Shown here piece by piece: positions 8,238 through 15,508 of a DNA stretch of 64,000 nucleotides. Where the stretch lies: assembly GCA_041690535.1 (NCBI GenBank), contig JAWLHA010000002.1, positions 1 through 64,000 of the forward strand, written 5' to 3'. Below the pieces are notes generated by a model. That model searched no databases and was not told the DNA's origin. It worked only from the letters and a program-made list of their open reading frames with translations. How positions within the stretch are numbered: position 1 is the first letter of the stretch; every line of letters starts with the position of its first letter. The stretch is from JAWLHA01 sp041690535 (lineage in GTDB: Bacteria > Pseudomonadota > Gammaproteobacteria > Thiohalomonadales > Thiohalomonadaceae). Both the position numbers and the translations under genes were made by a program.

Positions 8238-8274
8238 ATAAGTCCTGTCTATCACTGCAATCACTTCAAACGAT
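8238..8274 (+). promoter_or_regulatory. OxyR-binding site candidate upstream of peroxiredoxin
   Basis: The sequence reads ATAA-N7-CTAT-N7-ATCA-N7-CGAT. This is the four-tetranucleotide OxyR architecture (ATAG-N7-CTAT-N7-ATAG-N7-CTAT), with every spacer exactly seven bases and 12 of 16 defined positions matching. It ends 70 bases before the peroxiredoxin ATG, in position to contact RNA polymerase at a downstream promoter. oxyR itself is in this window. Confidence 0.6.
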
Positions 8275-8344
8275 TTCCCGGGACATTCGACTTTGCCCAT
8301 ACTGGCCCCACTTTCAACGCACAACCCAACGAGGAACAGACCCA

Positions 8345-9004
8345 ATGTCCGACATTCGTGAAGAACAGTCCGCCATCCCCGCCATGCCCCGTCTGAACGT
8401 GGCGGCGCCCGCCTTCGAGGCCCGCACCACCCATGGGGTGAAGCGTCTTGAAGACTACCGCGGCAAGTGGCTGGTGCTCTTCTCCCACCCGGCCGACTTC
8501 ACGCCGGTGTGCACCACCGAGTTCATGGCCTTCGCCAAGGCCCACGCCGACTTCCAGGCGGTGAACTGCGAATTGCTGGGGCTGTCCATCGACAGCGTGT
8601 TCGCCCACGTGGCCTGGGTGCGCAATATCAAGGAGCAGTTCGATGTGGAGATCCCGTTCCCCATCATCGAAGACCTCTCCATGCAGGTGGCCAATGCCTA
8701 CGGGATGATCCAGCCCGGTGCCTCCGACACCTCCGCGGTGCGGGCGACCTTCGTCATCGACCCTGAAGGGGTTTTGCGTGCCATGCTCTACTACCCCATG
8801 AGCAACGGCCGGACGGTTGCCGAGATCCTGCGCCTGGTCAAGGGTCTGCAGACCTCCGACAAGCACGGCGTGGCCACCCCCGAAGCGTGGCAGCCCGGTG
8901 ACAAGGTCATCGTTCCGCCGCCGGTCGGCGTCAAGGAGGCCGAAGCCCGCTTGCAGGAAGGCCATGAGTGTGTGGACTGGTACTTCTGCAAGAAGTCGGT
9001 GTAA
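8345..9004 (+). CDS. Peroxiredoxin (AhpC/Prx6-type)
   Basis: This 219-aa cytoplasmic thiol peroxidase has the peroxidatic motif HPADFTPVCTTEF, with Cys56 as the catalytic cysteine and Thr53 and Pro54 close by. The long C-terminal extension (PPPVGVKEAEARLQEGHECVDWYFCKKS) is that of the Prx6-like group. It adds cysteines in HEC and YFC that could act as resolving residues. It reduces peroxides and peroxynitrite. It diverges from the rubrerythrin operon, has an OxyR-like site upstream, a clear ribosome site (AACGAGGAACAG) and a strong terminator immediately after the stop. Confidence 0.93.
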   Translation: MSDIREEQSAIPAMPRLNVAAPAFEARTTHGVKRLEDYRGKWLVLFSHPADFTPVCTTEFMAFAKAHADFQAVNCELLGLSIDSVFAHVAWVRNIKEQFDVEIPFPIIEDLSMQVANAYGMIQPGASDTSAVRATFVIDPEGVLRAMLYYPMSNGRTVAEILRLVKGLQTSDKHGVATPEAWQPGDKVIVPPPVGVKEAEARLQEGHECVDWYFCKKSV

Positions 9005-9010
9005 TCCCTA

Positions 9011-9040
9011 GGCCGGGTCTTCGGACCCGGCCTTTTCCTT
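9011..9040 (+). terminator. Intrinsic terminator of the peroxiredoxin gene
   Basis: A perfect 9-bp stem GGCCGGGTC / GACCCGGCC closes a TTCG tetraloop and is followed by TTTTCCTT. It lies six bases after the peroxiredoxin stop. The target duplication of the adjacent MITE starts at the next base. Confidence 0.85.
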
Positions 9041-9234
9041 GTTCAACCGTAACTACTCGCCCCCCCTGTCATTCCCGCGAAGGCGGGAATCTAGTCTGGT
9101 CAAGACTGAAAAGGCATAGGACTGTTTGATCCTCCCTACACAGTGGAGGACACCACTCGTTCACTTGTCACTTTTCTGGATTCCCGCCTTCGCGGGAATG
9201 ACGGTTTAGGGGGGGCGAGTAGTTACGTTCAACC
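9041..9234. mobile_element. MITE family A, copy 2 (18-bp TIR, 8-bp target duplication)
   Basis: The 178-bp element (9049-9226) has perfect 18-bp terminal inverted repeats, GTAACTACTCGCCCCCCC and its exact complement. It is flanked by perfect 8-bp direct repeats GTTCAACC (9041-9048 and 9227-9234). The GTAA terminus and 8-bp duplication are those of the IS66 family, so it is probably a non-autonomous IS66-type element. An inner inverted pair of a CATTCCCGCG palindrome lets it fold completely. It has no coding capacity. It separates the peroxiredoxin terminator from the DUF2141 gene. Confidence 0.88.
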
Positions 9235-9250
9235 AATCTTGCGAGTGACC

Positions 9251-9688
9251 ATGCGGAAACAGACGATTCTCAATCAGGCCGGCTTCCTGGGTCTCCTTCT
9301 GACGATGGGTGCCGGCGCGGCAACGGCCGCAGAACTGACCGTAACCATCTCGGGAGTGAAAAATGCCGAGGGCAATGTGCGGGTGGCGCTCTATGATCGC
9401 AAGGACGGCTTTCGCAAGGAGGAGAATGCCATTCAGCTCCGACAGCTCCCTGCCCGCGCCGGCGATCTCACGGTCCAATTCAATGATCTGGCGGCCGGTC
9501 GCTATGCGGTGATCGCGTACCACGATGAAGACGGCAACGGCGATCTCAACCGCTTTTTGGGCATGATCCCCACCGAGGGATACGGCCTGAGCAACAACCC
9601 GAAGCTCTCGGGCCCGCCGAAGTTCGATGAGGCGGCCGTGACGCTGCCGGCCGAAGGGATGGCCATCCAGCTCCAGCTCAATTACTGA
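9251..9688 (+). CDS. DUF2141 exported protein
   Basis: The 145-aa product has an N-terminal signal peptide (residues 1-26, ending GAATAAAEL) and the DUF2141 beta-sandwich core (LTVTISGVKNAEGNVRVALYD, AAGRYAVIAYHDEDGNGDLNRFLGMIPTEGYGLSNNP). It is probably periplasmic or outer-membrane associated; function unknown. I placed the start at MRKQT, just before the signal peptide. The upstream open frame runs into the MITE and is artefactual. The ribosome site is weak, and the MITE insertion 25 bases upstream may have changed its promoter. Confidence 0.78.
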   Translation: MRKQTILNQAGFLGLLLTMGAGAATAAELTVTISGVKNAEGNVRVALYDRKDGFRKEENAIQLRQLPARAGDLTVQFNDLAAGRYAVIAYHDEDGNGDLNRFLGMIPTEGYGLSNNPKLSGPPKFDEAAVTLPAEGMAIQLQLNY

Positions 9689-9716
9689 AACAACTCCGGG
9701 TGAGGCAGGAGGCGAT

Positions 9717-10400
9717 ATGGTTCTTTTCAAGCAACTCTTCGACGAGATCAGCTCAACCTACACTTACCTGCTGGCCGATCCCCACACCAGGGACGCGGTG
9801 TTGATCGATCCGGTAAGGGAGCAGCTGGAGCGGGACCTGTTTGTGCTGCGGGAACACGCGCTGCAACTGCGCTATGTGCTGGAGACTCATGTCCACGCCG
9901 ATCACGTCACCGGCGCCGGGCTGTTGCGGGAACGCACGGGGGCCCGCATGGCCGTCGGTGCCGAATGCGGGGCCGAATGCGCCGACCTTCAGCTGCAGGA
10001 CGGGCAGCTGATCCGCTTCGGCGGGGAGGAGATTCGCGTGCTGTCGACCCCCGGACACACCCCCGGCAGCGTGACCTATCAGTGGCGCGATCGCCTCTTC
10101 ACCGGCGATGCACTGCTTATTGGCGCCTGCGGCCGCACCGATTTTCAGAACGGAAGCGCCGACGCCCTCTACGACAGCCTGTTGCGCCTGATGGCGTTGG
10201 AGGACGAGACTCTCGTCTATCCAGGCCACGACTACAATGGCCGCACAGTCAGCAGCATCGGCGAGGAGCGGCGCAGCAACCCCTATATTGCGCGCAAGAG
10301 CCGGGAGGAGTTTGTGGAGACCATGGCCCGGCTCAACCTGCCCAAACCGCGCTTGATCGATATCGCCGTCCCCGCCAACCGGGCCTGCGGACTGGGTTGA
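9717..10400 (+). CDS. Persulfide dioxygenase (ETHE1-like MBL-fold protein)
   Basis: This 227-aa MBL-fold non-haem iron enzyme has the motifs THVHADHVTGAGLLRERTGA, TPGHTPGSVTY, FTGDALLIGACGRTDFQ and YPGHDYNGRTVSSIGEER. The GRTDFQ and DYNGRTVSSIGEE segments distinguish ETHE1/persulfide dioxygenases from glyoxalase II. These enzymes oxidise glutathione persulfide to sulfite and glutathione, a step of sulfide detoxification or oxidation. AGGAGG precedes the ATG at good spacing. It is probably co-transcribed with the DUF2141 gene 28 bases upstream. Confidence 0.92.
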   Translation: MVLFKQLFDEISSTYTYLLADPHTRDAVLIDPVREQLERDLFVLREHALQLRYVLETHVHADHVTGAGLLRERTGARMAVGAECGAECADLQLQDGQLIRFGGEEIRVLSTPGHTPGSVTYQWRDRLFTGDALLIGACGRTDFQNGSADALYDSLLRLMALEDETLVYPGHDYNGRTVSSIGEERRSNPYIARKSREEFVETMARLNLPKPRLIDIAVPANRACGLG

Positions 10401-10554
10401 TCAGAACGCCATCGAAATCGACCTGGGGCGCGCCTTCGTCGGAGTCCGCTCCGGACCGCTGCAGGCGCGCCTTCAGGCGCTTGAGCACAACCTCTTCCGC
10501 CTGAAGGCGGACCTGCATCCTTCCGGCAGGAGAGAGACCTGCCGGCACAAGGCC

Positions 10555-11349
10555 TCACCGGCCCCGCTGCATCAGCCGCTGTGGAGCAAGGAAGAACAGC
10601 AACGCAGCGCAGAGGGCAATGGCGGGGCCGGCAGGCAAATCCCAGGTCAGTGAGCCGTAGAGACCGCCACTGACCGCCAGCGCACCAAAGAGCGCCGCCA
10701 GCAGCGCCATCTGTTCCGGATTGCGGGCGAACTGCCGCGCCACGGCGGCCGGAATGATGAGCAAAGAGGTGATGAGCAGAATGCCCACCACCTTCATCGC
10801 GACCGCGATCACCAGCGCCATCATGACCATGAAGGCCAAGCGCACGGCATCGACCGGCACCCCTTCGGCCCGCGCCAGCTCCTCGTGTACCGTCGCGGCC
10901 AGCAGAGGCCGCCAGATGGCCCCCAGTAAGAGCAACACGGCGGCCCCGCCGCCGTAGATCCACCCCAGATCGGTCGCGGAGACGGCGAGGATATCGCCGA
11001 ACAGATACCCCATCAGGTCGATACGCAGCCCTTCCATGAAGGCCAGCACCACCAGCCCGAGCGCCAGGGTGCTGTGGGAGAGGATGCCAAGCAGGGTGTC
11101 GGAGGCGAGCTTCTGTTGCTTTTGCAACAGCACCAGCACCAGCGCCAGCAGTGTGCAGACCACCACGATGGCGATATTGCTGTTGATCTCCAGCAGCACC
11201 CCCAAGGCCACCCCGAGCAGGGCGGCATGGGCCAGGGTGTCGCCGAAATAGGAGAGTCGCCGCCACACCACGAAGGCTCCCAACGGTCCGGCCACCAGGG
11301 CCACCCCCAAGCCGCCCAACAAGGCGCGGGTTATGAAATCATCCAGCAT
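10555..11349 (-). CDS. znuB: Zinc ABC transporter permease ZnuB
   Basis: This 264-aa integral membrane protein has 7-8 hydrophobic helices and the ABC-3 family pattern (GALGVALVAGPLGAFVVWRRLSYFGDTLAHAALLGVALG, KVVGILLITSLLIIPAAVARQFA). It forms the inner-membrane channel of the ZnuABC zinc importer. The start MLDDFITRALLGG overlaps the znuC stop by 11 bases, indicating coupling. The longer upstream frame lies within znuC and is not conserved. It is the last gene of zur-znuC-znuB. Confidence 0.93.
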   Translation of the reverse strand: MLDDFITRALLGGLGVALVAGPLGAFVVWRRLSYFGDTLAHAALLGVALGVLLEINSNIAIVVVCTLLALVLVLLQKQQKLASDTLLGILSHSTLALGLVVLAFMEGLRIDLMGYLFGDILAVSATDLGWIYGGGAAVLLLLGAIWRPLLAATVHEELARAEGVPVDAVRLAFMVMMALVIAVAMKVVGILLITSLLIIPAAVARQFARNPEQMALLAALFGALAVSGGLYGSLTWDLPAGPAIALCAALLFFLAPQRLMQRGR

Positions 11350-12106
11350 CGCAAGCCCCCTCGGCAGTGGGTACCACATCCCCGTGAGGGGTGTGGCAGT
11401 GGTCGTGGTGGTGGGTGTAGACGGCCATGCCGCGCAGGTCGGTGCCCGGAAAGAGTGCCAGATAGGCCGGATGGCGACTGACCGCCTCCGGGTGGCCGGC
11501 ACAGCAGACGTGGTGGTTGAGACAGATGACCTGATCGGTGGCGGCCATAACCAGGTGGAGATCGTGGGAGACCATCAGGATGCCGCAGCCGTAGCGCTCT
11601 CGAATGCGGCCGATGAGGCGATAGAGCTCCACCTGGCCGCTGACGTCCACCCCCTGCACGGGCTCATCGAGGATGAGCAGCTCCGGATCGCGCAGCAGCG
11701 CGCGGGCGAGCAGGATGCGCTGCAGTTCGCCGCCGGAGACGCTCTGCAGCGGGCTGTTGAGGAGGTAGGCGACACCGGTCTCCTCCAGTGCAGCGAGGAC
11801 TCCGGGAGGCCCCACCCGCTTGGTGAGTGTGAGAAAACGCCCCACGCTCAGCGGCATGGTCGGGTCGAGACTCAGGTTTTGCGGCATGTAACCGATGCGC
11901 AGGTGGTCCTGGCGCCGGACCCGACCGCCGTCGGGCCGAACCAGCCCCAGCAGGATGCGCAACAGGCTCGACTTGCCGGCGCCGTTAGGTCCAATGACCG
12001 TCACGATTTCACCGCGGCGAATGTCGAGATCCACGCGGCTGAGCACATCGCGCCCCCCGTAGCGGAGCGTGATGTCGCGGAGCGAGGCCAACAGGGTCTT
12101 ATCCAT
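11339..12106 (-). CDS. znuC: Zinc ABC transporter ATPase ZnuC
   Basis: This 255-aa ABC ATPase has Walker A GPNGAGKSS, signature SVSGGELQR, Walker B LLILDEP and switch histidine VSHD. A histidine-rich tail (VYTHHHDHCHTPHGD) is typical of ZnuC and may sense or bind zinc. It powers zinc uptake with ZnuB and ZnuA. Its ATG overlaps the zur stop by eight bases, so zur, znuC and znuB form one translationally coupled operon. Confidence 0.95.
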   Translation of the reverse strand: MDKTLLASLRDITLRYGGRDVLSRVDLDIRRGEIVTVIGPNGAGKSSLLRILLGLVRPDGGRVRRQDHLRIGYMPQNLSLDPTMPLSVGRFLTLTKRVGPPGVLAALEETGVAYLLNSPLQSVSGGELQRILLARALLRDPELLILDEPVQGVDVSGQVELYRLIGRIRERYGCGILMVSHDLHLVMAATDQVICLNHHVCCAGHPEAVSRHPAYLALFPGTDLRGMAVYTHHHDHCHTPHGDVVPTAEGACDAG

Positions 12107-12605
12107 GGTGGGTCTTCCGTTGGCAGCGGGGGCAGAGCCCCCGGACCTCGACGGTCTGGCGCTCCACCTTGAAACCGCAATGCGCAGCACAGTCGGCCAC
12201 CGCCTCGTCGATGGCCCGGGCATCCAGTTCGAGGGCCGTTTCGCAAGCGCGGCAAACCAAAAATTGGGCGTGGTGGTGCTCTTCCGGCTGGGGGCACCCC
12301 ACGTAGGCGTTGAGGCTCTCGACCCGGTGGATCAGCCCCTGCTCCAGCAGAAACTCCAGGGCGCGGTAGACCGTGGGCGGCGCGGCGTTATGCCCCGACT
12401 CGCGCAGCCCATCCAGCAAGGCATAGGCCCCCACCGGGCGGTGGCTCTGCCAGATGAGCGCCAGCACCCGGCGACGCTGCTCGGTCAGGCGGCAGCCCCG
12501 TGCCCGACAGAGGGATTCGGCCCGCTCCAGCGCAGACTGCACGCACTGGCGATGATTGTGAGTCGGCTCCGGAAAGCGCCAACCCTCCGACGGATTCTCT
12601 GGCAT
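12099..12605 (-). CDS. zur: Zinc uptake regulator Zur (Fur family)
   Basis: This 168-aa Fur-family repressor has a winged helix (LTEQRRRVLALIWQSHRPVGAYALLDGLR), the PPTVYRALEFLLEQGLIHRV recognition region and metal sites. These include HHHAQFLVCRAC and a C-terminal CPRC pair that with CRAC forms the structural zinc site. With zinc bound it represses zinc-uptake genes. The ATG is preceded by GGAGGAGAAA. A Zur-box-like palindrome lies in the 73-bp gap to the divergent znuA, so zur-znuCB and znuA are probably co-repressed. Confidence 0.93.
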   Translation of the reverse strand: MPENPSEGWRFPEPTHNHRQCVQSALERAESLCRARGCRLTEQRRRVLALIWQSHRPVGAYALLDGLRESGHNAAPPTVYRALEFLLEQGLIHRVESLNAYVGCPQPEEHHHAQFLVCRACETALELDARAIDEAVADCAAHCGFKVERQTVEVRGLCPRCQRKTHHG

Positions 12606-12628
12606 TTTCTCCTCCACAGGGCCACCCG

Positions 12629-12651
12629 GAAATGTTACTTTATAACACAAC
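12629..12651. promoter_or_regulatory. Zur-box candidate between zur and znuA
   Basis: GAAATGTTACTTTATAACAC contains the inverted repeat TGTTA-N5-TAACA. It matches the left half and centre of the gammaproteobacterial Zur box (GAAATGTTATANTATAACATTTC). It lies in the only spacer between the divergent zur-znuCB and znuA genes, where one repressor dimer pair could control both. Confidence 0.72.
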
Positions 12652-12678
12652 CGAGTCACTGCCGAGAGTTCTTCTGAG

Positions 12679-13635
12679 ATGCTACGCAAGCTACTGATTC
12701 CTCTGCTCCTGCTGGTTTCCGGGGCCGCGTTGGCCGAAGCGCCGAAGGTGGTGGTCTCGATCCCTCCCCTCCATTCGCTGGTGGCCGGCGTCATGGCCGA
12801 TGTGGATACGCCGAAGCTTCTTCTCCACGGCGGCCAGTCGCCGCACCACTACACCATGCGCCCCTCGGAGGCACGCGCCCTGCAGCAGGCCGATGTGGTG
12901 GTGTGGGTCGGGGGTCCCCTGGAGGCGTTCATGCAGCGCCCCATGGAGGCCCTGGGGCAACACGCCCAGGTGATCACGCTGCTGCACTTGCCGGACCTGC
13001 ACCGACTGCCTTCCCGTGAGGGGGGGGAGTGGGACCCCCATCCGCGCCGCGGCGAAGCGGACCATGGCGGGACCGCACATGACGATCACGCCCACGGCGA
13101 CCACTCCGCCCACGAGGGGCACGTCGACCCGCACGCCTGGCTGGATCCCCACAATGCCGAAGTGCTGGTGAAGCAGGTCGCCACGACGCTGGCCGATTTC
13201 GATAAGGAGAATGCCGCTCGCTATGCGGCCAACGCCGAGACCGTGGTCCGACAGCTGAAGGCCTTGGACAGCGAGCTGGAAGCGGTGCTGGCGCCGCTGC
13301 GTGAGGCGCCTTTTGTGGTCTTCCATGATGCCTACCACTACTTCGAAGCACGCTACGGCCTCCAGGCCGTGGGGTCGGTCACGGTGAGTCCCGAACAGCG
13401 CCCGGGGGCACGCCGGGTGCGCGATATCCGCACCAAGTTGCAGCGCCTCGAGGCCCGCTGCGTGTTCAGCGAACCACAGTTCCCCTCCCCCATTGTCCAG
13501 GTCCTGCTCGAAGGCGGAGCGGCCCGCCAGGGCCAGCTGGACCCGCTGGGGACCGCCTATGTGCCCGGGCCCGCCCACTATTTCCAGCTCATGCGCGGCT
13601 TGGCCGCCTCACTGAACAGTTGCCTGGCGCCCTGA
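12679..13635 (+). CDS. znuA: Zinc-binding periplasmic protein ZnuA
   Basis: This 318-aa cluster 9 solute-binding protein has a signal peptide (residues 1-19, LLLLVSGAALA). Zinc ligands are visible: SPHHYTMRPSEA, the His/Asp-rich loop (HDDHAHGDHSAHEGHVDPHAWLDP contains several) and VFHDAYHYFE. The His-rich loop is the hallmark that separates ZnuA from manganese-binding relatives. It captures zinc in the periplasm for ZnuBC. It diverges from zur across a probable Zur box. Confidence 0.95.
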   Translation: MLRKLLIPLLLLVSGAALAEAPKVVVSIPPLHSLVAGVMADVDTPKLLLHGGQSPHHYTMRPSEARALQQADVVVWVGGPLEAFMQRPMEALGQHAQVITLLHLPDLHRLPSREGGEWDPHPRRGEADHGGTAHDDHAHGDHSAHEGHVDPHAWLDPHNAEVLVKQVATTLADFDKENAARYAANAETVVRQLKALDSELEAVLAPLREAPFVVFHDAYHYFEARYGLQAVGSVTVSPEQRPGARRVRDIRTKLQRLEARCVFSEPQFPSPIVQVLLEGGAARQGQLDPLGTAYVPGPAHYFQLMRGLAASLNSCLAP

Positions 13636-14038
13636 TGCCCGCTCCCGTGCCGGCCCGCTTTCCTGCTGTCGCGGCAGGGACCGGGCCGCGCGCGGATCGG
13701 CGTTTGCGCATCGGGCACCTGGTGGAGAAATGCGGGCGGGGTGCGGTCGGTCACGGCCGGTGCGTTACCTCCCGCACAGATATCGTCCCCTCAGAGGCGC
13801 ACCATTCACATCACGGATGGACCCGGGACGCAAAGCGTACCATCCATCCCGTTGCGCATTATCAATGCCCTAATCCGTACTTGGGCCTAACATAAGCCCC
13901 TTTCGTCGGAATCAATGGAATGATAAAGCGTACCTCGGAGTGACCCCGGCTCCACGCCGGTGCGTCATGACGACCTTCCGCCCTCTTGCGACGGCCAGGT
14001 TGCGGCGAAACGGCTGATGAAAAGAGGCGATTGATCGC
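13636..14038. other. Intergenic stretch between znuA and mepM
   Basis: No credible gene is seen; the open frames here have no ribosome site or recognisable composition. It should contain the mepM promoter. A small hairpin CCGGC-TCCAC-GCCGG near 13945-13960 is visible, but no intrinsic terminator with a T-run follows znuA. Confidence 0.4.
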
Positions 14039-15367
14039 ATGTCAATAATAAACCGCAGCAACCACGGTGAAGTCTCCTTGAGCCGCCCCAGAAGGCAGCT
14101 GCGCGCCCTTCTCGCCGCCTCCACTCTGGCGGTGCTGGCGGCGATGCTGGGCTCGGGGCAGGCGCTCGCGACGCATCAGTCCCTGGAACTCTCTTCTCCG
14201 GCAACCACGACTGCGGGCGGTGCTACCGCGTCCATGTCCATGTTGGAGGAACGCGGGGTCGAGGCCGATCCGGCGTGGCACGACATCCGGGTACACCGCG
14301 GCGACAGCCTATCCCGCATCTTCGACCGGGTAGGCTTGACACCGCGCCAGCTGTTTGCGGTCCTGAATGCCGGCGAACAGACCGACACTCTGAAACGGCT
14401 GATGCCCGGCGAGCTGTTGCAGTTCGACATTCGTGAAGGCGAACTGCTGGCGCTGCGCTACGAGATGGCACCGACCGCCATCCTCTGCGTGAGCCGGGAG
14501 GGGGCGGACTACGTCTCCACCGTCAAACAGCTTCCGGTGGAGCGCAGGCTTGCGCACCAAAGCGCCATCATCGAAGACTCCCTGTACAGCGCCGCCAAGA
14601 AAGCGGGGCTGCCCGATGGGGTGATCCTGGCGCTGGCGGAAATCTTCGGCTGGGATATCGATTTCGTGCACGACGTGCGCAGCGGCGACAGCTTCAGCGT
14701 GCTCTATGAACAAGAGTACGTGGAGGGCCAAAAGGTGCGCGACGGCGCCGTGTTGGCGGCCGCGTTCGTCAACCAGGGCACCACCCACCGGGCGGTGCGG
14801 TTCACCGCCCCCGACGGGCGTTCGAACTACTTCACGCCGGAAGGCCGGCCCATGCGCAAGGCTTTCCTGCGCTCGCCCGTGGACTTCCGCCGGATCAGCT
14901 CACGCTTCCAGACCGAACGCTACCACCCCGTGCTCGGGGTCAAGCGTCCTCACCGCGGGGTAGATTTCGCCGCCCCTGTGGGTACGCCCATCAAGGCAGC
15001 GGGCGATGGCCGGGTTGTGTTTCGGGGCTGGAAGAACGGTTATGGCAATACCGTGGTGATCGAGCACGGGGGCATCTACTCGACGCTCTACGGGCATATG
15101 TCCAAGTTCCATTCTGGCGTGCGCGCCGGCGGCCGGGTCGAGCAGGGTCAGATCATCGGCTACGTGGGACAGACCGGGCTGGCCACCGGTCCTCACCTGC
15201 ATTACGAATTCCGCGTCAATGGCGAGCATCGCGACCCCCTCACCGTGAAGCTGCCTGGTGCCAAACCCATCCCGGCCAGCCTGATGGCGGAGTTCAATCA
15301 ACACGCAGAGGAACTCCTCGCCAGCCTGGATTCCAGGGGCACCAGTCATCTTGCCGCGATGGAGTAG
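14039..15367 (+). CDS. mepM: Murein DD-endopeptidase, M23 family (MepM-like)
   Basis: The 442-aa protein has a signal anchor (residues ~22-42) and an OapA/LysM-like domain (~80-130, VHRGDSLSRIFDRVGLTPRQLFAVL). A Csd3-type second domain follows (~180-250, EDSLYSAAKKAGLPDGVILALAEIFGWDIDF), then a C-terminal lysostaphin-type M23 peptidase. Zinc ligands are in HRGVDFAAPVG and GPHLHYEFR. It cuts D-Ala-mDAP cross-links during wall expansion. E. coli has the same znuA-mepM adjacency, which supports the call. The ribosome site is weak (AAAAGAGG, somewhat distant). Confidence 0.9.
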   Translation: MSIINRSNHGEVSLSRPRRQLRALLAASTLAVLAAMLGSGQALATHQSLELSSPATTTAGGATASMSMLEERGVEADPAWHDIRVHRGDSLSRIFDRVGLTPRQLFAVLNAGEQTDTLKRLMPGELLQFDIREGELLALRYEMAPTAILCVSREGADYVSTVKQLPVERRLAHQSAIIEDSLYSAAKKAGLPDGVILALAEIFGWDIDFVHDVRSGDSFSVLYEQEYVEGQKVRDGAVLAAAFVNQGTTHRAVRFTAPDGRSNYFTPEGRPMRKAFLRSPVDFRRISSRFQTERYHPVLGVKRPHRGVDFAAPVGTPIKAAGDGRVVFRGWKNGYGNTVVIEHGGIYSTLYGHMSKFHSGVRAGGRVEQGQIIGYVGQTGLATGPHLHYEFRVNGEHRDPLTVKLPGAKPIPASLMAEFNQHAEELLASLDSRGTSHLAAME

Positions 15368-15377
15368 TGGAGCCCTG

Positions 15378-15416
15378 GCCGCCTCGGATCTCGGAACACC
15401 CGCGATCCGGGGCGGC
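15378..15416. other. Hairpin between convergent mepM and the ORP-like gene set
   Basis: GCCGCCTCGGATC (15378-15390) pairs with 15404-15416 at 12 of 13 positions. It lies 10 bases after the mepM stop, between convergent genes. No T-run follows on either strand, so intrinsic termination is uncertain. Confidence 0.4.
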
Positions 15417-15508
15417 TCACAGGCCAAGTTCCTTCACATCAGAAACACCGGCTGGCTGTCGGCTGACCCTTGAGCCGCTCCCGCAGCGCCAGTGAGCCTA
15501 GCCCCACG

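Noticed and set aside
9143..9250. Upstream extension of the DUF2141 gene (MEDTTRSLVTFLDSRLRGND...)
   Set aside because: It lies largely inside the MITE; the signal peptide begins at the downstream ATG 9251.
10333..10548. Small minus-strand open frame after znuB (MPAGLSPAGRMQVRLQAEEVV...)
   Set aside because: No ribosome site or family match; it overlaps the 3' end of the persulfide dioxygenase gene on the opposite strand.
13620..13895. 91-aa plus-strand open frame after znuA
   Set aside because: It overlaps the znuA end, has no ribosome site and has a low-complexity Arg/Pro/His composition.
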